From contig JACZWF010000026.1 of the NCBI GenBank assembly GCA_022572285.1, forward strand, positions 1 to 11,866: DNA of 11,866 bases, read 5' to 3'. Both the position numbers and the translations under genes were made by a program. This DNA is from Nitrososphaerota archaeon. Its GTDB lineage: Archaea; Thermoproteota; Nitrososphaeria; Nitrososphaerales; UBA57. Below are positions 1 to 5,550 of this stretch, in pieces. Positions within the stretch are counted from its first letter, which is position 1. Each line of letters starts with the position of its first letter. The notes beneath the pieces are model-generated. The model did no database searches. It was not told the DNA's origin and saw only the letters and a program-made list of their open reading frames with translations.

Positions 1-537
1 TCCCAGGTTACAGTAGCTATCCTAAACAGGGCTGATTATCAAGAGCAACGACTGAACCTAACTAGGAAATTGGCCTTAACCTACAACAAGATATGCTATA
101 TCACAACGAACAAACCATACTTTACGATCGAGAGAGAGTTCGAGGAGTATGGCATTGACAAAAGAAAGTTTTCATTTTTGGATGCAACTCCAGCTGATGG
201 TCAAGTTGACTCAGATATCCATGGAAGCACAATAATCATCGGTTCCCCAAGTAACCTTAATGATATCAGTATAGCTTTTTCACAGTTGCTGAAGGAAATA
301 AGATTTGATTACGCCATATTCGATTCAGTAGAGACTTTGGGACTCTACCTGGATTGGAAGAATGTCGTCAGGTTCATACACACGTTGCTGTCAAAAATAA
401 GGAAGACGTCTTCAAATATTGTATTCTTGACATCTGGCGCAGAAGAAATTTCGAAAGAGTTGTATGTGTTTGCAGATAAGGTAATTAATATGACGGACTC
501 CTACATGGTTAGAGTTATAGAAGAGGCCGTAAATTAG
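1..537 (+). CDS. RAD55/KaiC-like RecA-fold protein without P-loop (5' partial)
   Basis: The reading frame is open from the first base of the window, so this gene starts upstream; the TTG at 70 is an internal codon and not the likely start. The 178 visible residues match, from memory, the archaeal RAD55-like family of degenerate RecA-fold proteins. They show the pattern K-I-C-Y-I-T-T-N-K-P-Y near residue 30, Y-G-I-D-K near 49, G-S-P-S-N-L at 81-86 and a Walker-B-like strand F-D-Y-A-I-F-D-S at 102-109. Members of this family commonly lack a Walker A loop, and none is visible here. Probably only about 10 N-terminal residues are missing, because the fragment begins in the expected first beta strand. 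Such proteins are thought to be regulatory or signalling ATPase relatives; the specific role is unknown. It ends with TAG at 535-537 and faces the next gene convergently. Confidence 0.75.
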   Translation, partial: SQVTVAILNRADYQEQRLNLTRKLALTYNKICYITTNKPYFTIEREFEEYGIDKRKFSFLDATPADGQVDSDIHGSTIIIGSPSNLNDISIAFSQLLKEIRFDYAIFDSVETLGLYLDWKNVVRFIHTLLSKIRKTSSNIVFLTSGAEEISKELYVFADKVINMTDSYMVRVIEEAVN

Positions 538-683
538 TCAAGTACAATCAGTGCACTCTCGTGTCCCCGATGCACTTCTCTAGGTGTGGATTTGGCTTCA
601 TGGTGGGAGGACTTTCAGTTGGCTCTTATTTGGCCTTTCAGGACGTTGATAAATAATTCCAGTCTGGCCGATCCACATCATTC

Positions 684-704
684 GCTAGAAAATATAAATC
701 TAGC
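684..704. terminator. Possible bidirectional terminator hairpin in convergent gap
   Basis: Perfect 6-bp arms GCTAGA and TCTAGC surround an A/T-only 9-base loop, in the 191-bp gap between two converging genes (538-728). Read on the minus strand, the loop and flank give a T-rich run (TTTATATTTTCT), as favoured for archaeal termination. The rest of the gap holds no gene I can support. Assignment as a terminator is inference. Confidence 0.3.
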
Positions 705-728
705 CACAGATTATTGGGTAACTTTAGA

Positions 729-1343
729 CTACGGTGGGTTTATGAATGCTCCCTGAACCTGTCCTGCACCGTCAGGGACAGTTTCTAGAAGAGCCTCTAT
801 TTCCCCCTCAGTTTCATCACCATAAATGATCAATATCTTATCCAATGTTTGAACGATATAGTTTGCAGGATTATCGATTCTCACACCATTTGCATATACC
901 TTAAGTTCCCTACCGCCTCCGTTCTCATAGAGCCCGCCGCCCTGAATCGAGATGGATGTAGATGTAAGGCGCATTCCAAGTGTCTGCACGAAGAATCCGA
1001 GATTAAGATTAATCGCATGCATGTGGATGACCTCGCCATCACCTCCTTCTAGATGGACATAATTACTCCTTACCTGAAACTGGTCTTGAGAGAAGTCAAT
1101 TCTCTCGTCGTTTATGTATACGATAAAATCGGCATGATCGTGGGTAGAATTAAGAGGACCGATACTTGGACCAGAGAGAAATCCTGAGATTGCAACATAC
1201 GATCCTCCGGCAATTACTGCTATAATAACTCCAAATATCCCAACTCTCTTAATGAGTTTACTCCTTGCCTCCGCGTGTCTCTTCCCCTTTCTGCGTTCCT
1301 CTTTGGCTCGTTTACGCCTTCGTTTCTCCTCTTCCGCGCCCAC
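729..1343 (-). CDS. Membrane-anchored archaeal protein of unknown function with paired HxH motifs
   Basis: This is a conserved family that I recall from Thaumarchaeota as hypothetical; no function is known to me. From the GTG at 1343 it is 204 residues: an N-terminal cytoplasmic segment very rich in Lys, Arg and Glu (about 30 residues), one membrane helix (about residues 34-56), and an extracytoplasmic domain. That domain has H-D-H-A-D-F, then H-L-E-G, then I-H-M-H-A, giving five histidines in two HxH motifs plus one more, which could bind a metal (inference). It ends with a short beta-rich part containing Y-A-N-G-V-R and I-I-Y-G-D-E. An in-frame GTG at 1376 would add 11 residues, but it lies upstream of a TATA-like box (1365-1373) placed 26 nt before the GTG at 1343, so 1343 is preferred as a leaderless start. 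It lies downstream of, and in the same direction as, another anchored protein. Confidence 0.7.
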   Translation of the reverse strand: MGAEEEKRRRKRAKEERRKGKRHAEARSKLIKRVGIFGVIIAVIAGGSYVAISGFLSGPSIGPLNSTHDHADFIVYINDERIDFSQDQFQVRSNYVHLEGGDGEVIHMHAINLNLGFFVQTLGMRLTSTSISIQGGGLYENGGGRELKVYANGVRIDNPANYIVQTLDKILIIYGDETEGEIEALLETVPDGAGQVQGAFINPP

Positions 1344-1364
1344 TCCCAAGACTTTGGAGGAGTG

Positions 1365-1373
1365 AAATATAAA
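1365..1373 (-). promoter_or_regulatory. TATA-like box for the HxH membrane protein gene
   Basis: On the minus strand the box reads TTTATATTT, centred 26 nt upstream of the GTG at 1343. This is the archaeal spacing for transcription that begins at the start codon. It lies inside the longer alternative reading frame, arguing against the GTG at 1376. Confidence 0.45.
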
Positions 1374-1401
1374 CACCCTCAGTGATTGGAAAGAAGATTC
1401 C

Positions 1402-1941
1402 CTAGCGGGGAGGGATCTTTACAGAATATGTCTTGATATCGGGAACGCTACCCTCATCATAAACTACCCGAAAGATGAGCTGAGATCTGTCCTGGAGAGC
1501 ATTATTCACCTCAATCAATGTTATGTTCATAGTAACGGTGAAGCTAAGAGATATTGTCTTTCCTGCTTCTAGTTCTTCTACCAACACCCTCTCGCCCATT
1601 ATTTCAACTTTCGAGTCCCCAAAGGTCTTCTCCGTTGATAGAAACTTGTACCAGTCCGTCGACTCTGGTGTATGTTCCAGTGTTATCTCTAGATTGCTTG
1701 CGCTATCCATCCCGAGGTTGGCTATCCTGACCACAAATGTATCTTTGAGCAGTCCCGATTCAGGCCGCCTAAACGCTCTGTATTCGAAGTTTACGTCATC
1801 AGTTTCTCCGCTTGTTAGAGAGTCGACAGTTACAATCACCGCTTGCTCTGACCTGATGAGCTGAGGGTAGATGAACCCCGTACCTCCAACAGCAAAGACT
1901 AGAAGGGATGAAAGGACTACGATTGTTGCGGTACTAGCCAA
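1402..1941 (-). CDS. Membrane-anchored extracytoplasmic protein, unknown function
   Basis: I do not recognise this 179-residue protein. It has one hydrophobic N-terminal helix (about residues 5-27, T-I-V-V-L-S-S-L-L-V-F-A-V) that acts as a signal or anchor. The rest is a beta-strand-rich region with alternating hydrophobic residues and segments such as V-R-I-A-N-L-G-M and I-S-L-S-F-T-V-T, which resemble Ig-like or CARDB-type domains that occur in archaeal envelope proteins. It has no cysteines. The start is a TTG; an in-frame TAG lies four codons upstream, so no earlier start is available. It sits 95 bp downstream of the ferredoxin gene and just ahead of the HxH membrane protein on the same strand, so co-transcription of the two envelope proteins is possible. 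A weak TATA-like stretch (2005-2013, minus) could serve it. Confidence 0.65.
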   Translation of the reverse strand: MASTATIVVLSSLLVFAVGGTGFIYPQLIRSEQAVIVTVDSLTSGETDDVNFEYRAFRRPESGLLKDTFVVRIANLGMDSASNLEITLEHTPESTDWYKFLSTEKTFGDSKVEIMGERVLVEELEAGKTISLSFTVTMNITLIEVNNALQDRSQLIFRVVYDEGSVPDIKTYSVKIPPR

Positions 1942-2036
1942 AACGATTCGGAACTAGAGAGTTAATTCACCTTAAGAATTTTACACTCCAGAAATAATTC
2001 TTAGCGAATATATGAATGTGCAAGAGGGAGAGAAGT

Positions 2037-2384
2037 TTATTGTACGATCTTGATTGCTTGGACCGGACACTGAACCTCACAGGCCATGCAGAAGATACAA
2101 TCGGCTTCTCTCATGGGGTCTGCTTTCCTCTCCGCAATTAGAGGAGGTAGATCGGGATAGCTCTTGTGTGGATTTGTGCCAGGGGTATCGAACCAATCAA
2201 AGACGTTTGTGGGGCAGACATCTATACAGACTCCGTCAGCTATGCAGATATCAAAATCTACGGCTACGACCTTCCCATGGATTCCTAGGGTCTCGGGGGC
2301 TTCTATCGGTCCGAAGACGGCATGTCCCTCATGGTCCTCCACTGTTTGCCTATTCTTCGCAAAGTCTGGGTCTATTGCAGGCAT
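2037..2384 (-). CDS. zfx: Zinc-containing 7Fe ferredoxin (3Fe-4S plus 4Fe-4S)
   Basis: Soluble low-potential electron carrier of the Sulfolobus/Thermoplasma zinc-ferredoxin type, probably the partner of 2-oxoacid:ferredoxin oxidoreductases. From the ATG at 2384 it is 115 residues. The N-terminal extension has E-D-H-E-G-H and G-I-H-G; these three histidines have the same spacing (+3, +15) as the zinc ligands of Sulfolobus ferredoxin, and the K-A-D-P aspartate aligns with its fourth ligand. Cluster motif one is C-I-A-D-G-V-C-I-D-V-C-P, with Asp replacing the second Cys, as expected for a [3Fe-4S] site. Motif two is C-I-F-C-M-A-C-E-V-Q-C-P for [4Fe-4S]. An insertion of about 9-10 residues, compared with the Sulfolobus protein as I recall it, lies between the two cluster motifs. 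A TTG at 2393 would add three residues, but a TATA-like box 26 nt upstream of 2384 favours a leaderless ATG. The gene is divergent from the phoU-like gene. Confidence 0.93.
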   Translation of the reverse strand: MPAIDPDFAKNRQTVEDHEGHAVFGPIEAPETLGIHGKVVAVDFDICIADGVCIDVCPTNVFDWFDTPGTNPHKSYPDLPPLIAERKADPMREADCIFCMACEVQCPVQAIKIVQ

Positions 2385-2406
2385 CTCAACCAACTACCTC
2401 GTCCTC

Positions 2407-2413
2407 AATTATA
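2407..2413 (-). promoter_or_regulatory. TATA-like box for the ferredoxin gene
   Basis: The minus strand reads TATAATT, preceded by TAATAGG, centred 26 nt upstream of the ATG at 2384. This predicts a leaderless transcript and supports that ATG over the TTG at 2393. Confidence 0.5.
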
Positions 2414-2428
2414 CCTATTAACGTGACG

Positions 2429-2456
2429 CATGTGTAGTACATGCTAGCATGCACTA
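2429..2456. promoter_or_regulatory. Palindrome cluster (candidate operator) between ferredoxin and phoU-like
   Basis: Two overlapping dyads lie here. One is GCATGT-N5-ACATGC (2429-2444, sharing its right half). The other is centred on the perfect 12-bp palindrome CATGCTAGCATG (2440-2451) and extends, with one mismatched pair, to 22 bp (2435-2456). Together they make three GCATG-type half-sites. The cluster sits about 20-40 bp upstream of both divergent TATA boxes, the place for a shared activator or repressor. The regulator is unknown; the AbrB-like protein encoded next door is one candidate. Confidence 0.45.
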
Positions 2457-2490
2457 GTAAATAGTCTACATTACCGCTTTACGCGAAAGT

Positions 2491-2498
2491 CCTATAAG
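2491..2498 (+). promoter_or_regulatory. TATA-like box for the AbrB-PhoU gene
   Basis: The sequence CCTATAAG follows a purine-rich BRE-like stretch (GCGAAAGT). Its centre is about 28 nt upstream of the ATG at 2523, predicting leaderless transcription. A second T/A stretch (TAGTATATAC, 2506-2515) is too close to the start codon to be the main box. Confidence 0.5.
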
Positions 2499-2522
2499 CA
2501 CGTATTAGTATATACTTTCTAG

Positions 2523-3575
2523 ATGAAAGAGGCTCGTAAAATCCAGAAGGCTGGGAACTCAAGCCTAGCGATCTCTCTTCCACGTAATTGGGTAAAGGAG
2601 AGAGGAGTAACCTCAGGCGATCTACTGATGGTCTCTGAGGACTCTGGGGGCTTTCTAAAGATCTCGCTTCCTACGGATAAGAAACATAGCACAAAGTGTT
2701 TGATTAACGCAGACGTCTGTAGAGATGAGGGCCTTCTCGAGAGGATCATAGTGGGGTGTTATCTGCTTGGGTATGACACGATGCGCATAACCTCTGAAAG
2801 GGAGCTGAGTCATTTGCAGCTAGAGGAGATTAGAGGCGTAACCAAGAGCCTACCCGGCCTCGAGATTCTGGAACAAACTGTACGTCGGATCGTTGTAAGA
2901 TGCTTTGTTGATCCATCTAGGATTCCTGTTGATGAGCTAATCAGAAAACTCCATGTCATGATAACTACAATGTTAAATGAGGTCTTAGACGCTGTTATGG
3001 GTAAGAAACCGGAGCTCGCTAGGCAAGCTCTACACTTGGGGGATGAAGTAAATCAGATATACAATCTGCTCGTGAGGCAGCTCCTTCTTTCATTCAGAGA
3101 GAGGGACCTTGTAGAGGAGATTGGAATTGAATCGCCTACGGGTGCGGTCGGACAGAGGTTGATCGCCAAAGCACTGGAGGAGATTGGAGATCTAATAGAA
3201 GAGATAGCAAGGACGGCTTTGGAGCTCGGTAGTACGGGGCGTGGAATATCGAAACCGCTCTTAACCAAGATTAAGAGTGTCGGAACTTCGATTCAAACTA
3301 TCTTTGGCAAGACGATGAAAGCTGTCTTTTCTAAGGATATCAAACTAGCTAACGAGAACCTCTCCTCCCTCAAAGCCTTTGGACATCAGATTAAGAACGT
3401 CGAGAGTGATTTGGAGAAGGGCAGTGATCCAGACTTTTCCCTAATCATGTCCATTCTAGTAAATCTGGAAAAGGTGCTGGGCTACTGCAGGATAATCGGT
3501 GAGACTACAATAAACATGAGGTTGACCGAATCCAGCGATATATGTACAATAGAGAGGAGTAATACCTCCTTTTAA
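2523..3575 (+). CDS. AbrB-type DNA-binding domain fused to PhoU domains
   Basis: This 350-residue protein is a common archaeal architecture. The first ~48 residues form a SpoVT-AbrB/MazE-like swapped-hairpin DNA-binding domain (R-K-I-Q-K-A-G-N-S-S-L, then S-L-P-R-N-W-V, then V-T-S-G-D-L-L). After a linking region of about 80 residues come two helical PhoU-like repeats, about 135-225 and 230-330, rich in acidic helices such as L-H-L-G-D-E-V-N and E-E-I-G-D-L-I-E-E-I that in PhoU bind metal clusters. In bacteria PhoU restrains Pst phosphate uptake and Pho signalling; the DNA-binding domain here suggests direct transcription control by phosphate status (inference). No pst genes are in view. The ATG at 2523 lies 28 nt behind a TATA-like box, so the mRNA is probably leaderless. 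The cupredoxin gene starts 14 bp after its stop and may share the transcript. Confidence 0.88.
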   Translation: MKEARKIQKAGNSSLAISLPRNWVKERGVTSGDLLMVSEDSGGFLKISLPTDKKHSTKCLINADVCRDEGLLERIIVGCYLLGYDTMRITSERELSHLQLEEIRGVTKSLPGLEILEQTVRRIVVRCFVDPSRIPVDELIRKLHVMITTMLNEVLDAVMGKKPELARQALHLGDEVNQIYNLLVRQLLLSFRERDLVEEIGIESPTGAVGQRLIAKALEEIGDLIEEIARTALELGSTGRGISKPLLTKIKSVGTSIQTIFGKTMKAVFSKDIKLANENLSSLKAFGHQIKNVESDLEKGSDPDFSLIMSILVNLEKVLGYCRIIGETTINMRLTESSDICTIERSNTSF

Positions 3576-3588
3576 TGGCCGATTCTTA

Positions 3589-4075
3589 GTGAGCATCGTG
3601 ACTGAAACCAGATCAATGGGAGCTCTTTCTAGGATCCTTGGCACTATTGTAGTAGCAGGCTTCCTAACGATATCTGGTATTGGTGGGTACCTTCTTACCA
3701 TTAATCAGGGCTTGAGGCGAAGAGATGAGGTCCCCTCAGATCAAGAAGATGTCCCCAGACGTGAGGATGGGCGAGTTGAGCGACCATCGATTCTCCGGGA
3801 ACCGAAGGAATTCAGAGTACTCACCGTAAGCAAACTCGAGTTTAGACCAGATATCATACAGATTAGATCTGGAGATACCGTGATTTGGGAGAATCCTGAC
3901 GGAGAGGTGCACACAGTGTCAGCAGCAAACTTTACAGCTGGTGGAGAGCTCTTCTTCAACGAATTATTAGAACCACAGGAGAGTTTCAGGTTTACCTTCA
4001 GAGCCCGGAACATACTTCTATTCATGTTCAATAAAATATCATGGAATGCATGGAATCATTAGAGTCCAAGAGTGA
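3589..4075 (+). CDS. Membrane-anchored cupredoxin (plastocyanin-like) with frameshift near its 3' end
   Basis: Small blue copper protein for electron transfer at the outer face of the membrane. It has a membrane helix at about residues 15-37, a charged Arg/Asp/Glu-rich linker, then a cupredoxin domain with K-L-E-F-R-P-D-I-I-Q-I, G-D-T-V-I-W-E-N, and the first copper histidine in G-E-V-H-T-V-S (H108). The uninterrupted frame ends at 4062 in a non-homologous tail. Shifting by one base at about 4000 restores the family ending: E-P-G-T-Y-F-Y-S-C-S, then K-Y-H-G-M-H-G-I-I-R-V, stopping at TGA 4073-4075. The corrected protein is about 161 residues with C146, H151 and M153 as further ligand candidates. 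As read, the product lacks the Cys ligand and could not form a type 1 copper site. It may be a sequencing or assembly error, a true pseudogene, or recoding. GTG 3589 is the assigned start; GTG 3598 and ATG 3616 are alternatives. It lies just behind the phoU-like gene. Confidence 0.82.
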
Positions 4076-4152
4076 CGGTGCGAAGATTCATCATATACTC
4101 TCTTTGGAAGTGAGCTTACCTGAACTCTGAGAACGAGTAGTGAGAGACTCTC

Positions 4153-5448
4153 ATGGGGGGAGTGATGAAAGGGGATGGGGGTACAGGAACAAGATGGCTA
4201 ACTAGAGATCTCAAGTTTGTGCTCTCGGCATGGAGCCTGAGGAGCATTGTCCTAGGCTACATGAACATAGCCTATGGGATCTACTTGAGTAAGGTAGGGC
4301 TTGACTTTATCATGATCGGAATCATTCTAACCAGCTTCTCTCTCATAAACACGTTCCTCATGGCACTTGTTGCCTTTTTTGCGAACAAATACGGGAAAAG
4401 GAAACTCTTCATTGTCCTGGGGATAGTCACGGCGTTGGCATCGCTCGTACTTGTCTTTGCCGAGAACCCGTTCGTCATAGTAGCCATTAGCTTAGCGGGA
4501 ATGACCACAGTGGGGGCAGGTGGAGCCATAGGTGGAGGCGGAGGACCATTTAATGTTCTTCAAGATGCAATGCTTGCTGATAATTCGAGTCCTAAGAGTA
4601 GGAATACGGTCTTTGTGGTTAACTCGGTCATCAGCTCATTGGGCTCCGCCGGCGGGGCCCTGCTGGTAGGACTTCCTCCCATAGTAGCATTACTTTTTGG
4701 CTTAAGCGATGTACGCTCTTTCGCCCCTCTTTTCGCAATAGCCTCAGCCCTTTCCTTTCTAATGATTGTCATGATTTCGAGGGTCCCCGAGAGGCCAGTC
4801 GAAAAGAAGGCAGTCGAGAGACCAGAAGTTGAGAAACGACTCGAAAAGAGATCGGGGAGAATTATTCGACGGTACTCTCTCCTTCAAGCCGCAGACGGAT
4901 TTGGTACTTCTCTAGTAATTGGGAACATCTTATCGTTATGGTTCATTGCTAGATTTGGAGCCGCCGAAGGACAAATAGCTATAATATTCTCCCTCGCAAA
5001 TTTGATCGGAGCGGTTTCCTACATTTTTGGAGGAAAGATTGCGAATAGGATCGGTGCTGTTAGAGCTGTCCTCTTCACGCATCTCCCTACAAATATTCTC
5101 TTACTCGCGATCCCATTCATGCCGACCCTCACAGTTGCGACAGCCATCTTTCTGATCAGGAGTTCATTTGACAAAATGGATATACCGATACGCACATCAT
5201 ATATCATGGGAGTAGTTCGAACTCAAGATAGGGTGTTAGCATCGGGAACTTCAGGTATCGCTAGACGAGCACCATCGTCCTTTGGGGCAGCAGCTACAGG
5301 TTTTCTTATAGAGACATCAACTTTCGCCGTCCCATTCATCGCCTCTTCCATATTGCAGTCGATAAATGATATCGGGTTCTATCTGATGTTCAGAAAGATC
5401 AGGCCTCCGGAAGAGCGCGAGCGGTTTAGATCATCGAAAACGCTCTAA
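4153..5448 (+). CDS. Major facilitator superfamily (MFS) transporter, substrate unknown
   Basis: Integral membrane secondary transporter of 431 residues with about 12 hydrophobic helices in two halves. A motif-A-like loop A-N-K-Y-G-K-R-K (77-84) lies between helices 2 and 3, and a second copy, G-G-K-I-A-N-R-I-G, lies in the second half. A charged central loop (about 210-240, rich in Glu, Lys and Arg) separates the halves. A glycine-rich stretch, G-A-G-G-A-I-G-G-G-G-G-P, occurs at about 120-131 and would make that region flexible. Nothing visible fixes the substrate; drug, sugar or metabolite export are all possible. ATG 4153 is taken as the start; ATG 4165 has a purine-rich GGGGGAGTG before it and is a good alternative. 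A TATA-like box at 4093-4098 suggests its own promoter with a ~30-nt leader. Confidence 0.85.
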   Translation: MGGVMKGDGGTGTRWLTRDLKFVLSAWSLRSIVLGYMNIAYGIYLSKVGLDFIMIGIILTSFSLINTFLMALVAFFANKYGKRKLFIVLGIVTALASLVLVFAENPFVIVAISLAGMTTVGAGGAIGGGGGPFNVLQDAMLADNSSPKSRNTVFVVNSVISSLGSAGGALLVGLPPIVALLFGLSDVRSFAPLFAIASALSFLMIVMISRVPERPVEKKAVERPEVEKRLEKRSGRIIRRYSLLQAADGFGTSLVIGNILSLWFIARFGAAEGQIAIIFSLANLIGAVSYIFGGKIANRIGAVRAVLFTHLPTNILLLAIPFMPTLTVATAIFLIRSSFDKMDIPIRTSYIMGVVRTQDRVLASGTSGIARRAPSSFGAAATGFLIETSTFAVPFIASSILQSINDIGFYLMFRKIRPPEERERFRSSKTL

Positions 5449-5475
5449 AAAGGCCCGAGCTCCTGTTTTGAACAT

Positions 5476-5495
5476 ATGTCCAATAATTAGGACAT
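5476..5495. promoter_or_regulatory. 20-bp dyad upstream of the ammonium transporter promoter
   Basis: Perfect 6-bp arms ATGTCC and GGACAT flank an 8-bp A/T spacer, ending 5 bp before a TATA-like box (ATATATAC, 5501-5508). The predicted transcription start is near 5530, about 20 nt ahead of the GTG at 5551. The position suits an operator controlling the Amt-PII operon. It does not match the methanogen NrpR operator (GGAA-N6-TTCC). The function is inferred. Confidence 0.4.
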
Positions 5496-5550
5496 CACCA
5501 ATATATACAGCTACTCTTCGAGCATACGAATAGACAGGTGTCATGTATCA

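Noticed and set aside
70..72. TTG at 70 as the start of the first gene
   Set aside because: The frame is open to the window edge and the upstream codons encode the expected first strand and helix of the family, so the gene is cut by the edge.
538..756. Frame continues open for 73 codons after the TAG ending the RAD55-like gene, suggesting stop readthrough
   Set aside because: The family normally ends near this stop, the extension has no recognisable motif, it overlaps the end of the opposing gene, and an open stretch this long can arise by chance.
2054..2437. 127-codon plus-strand open frame opposite the ferredoxin gene
   Set aside because: It is the antisense of a well-supported ferredoxin; its translation is Arg/Ser/Leu-rich with no motif.
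3556..3577. AGGAG-N6-CTCCT hairpin followed by TTTT as a terminator between phoU-like and cupredoxin
   Set aside because: The stem is only 5 bp, lies inside the coding end, and the next gene begins 14 bp after the stop, which suggests co-transcription.
3990..4003. Programmed +1 frameshift in the cupredoxin gene
   Set aside because: No recognised slippery site, rare-codon or stop-codon context is visible at the junction; an indel is the simpler reading, although recoding is not excluded.
5449..5550. NrpR-type operator (GGAA-N6-TTCC) ahead of amt
   Set aside because: No such sequence is present; only the different ATGTCC-N8-GGACAT dyad is seen.
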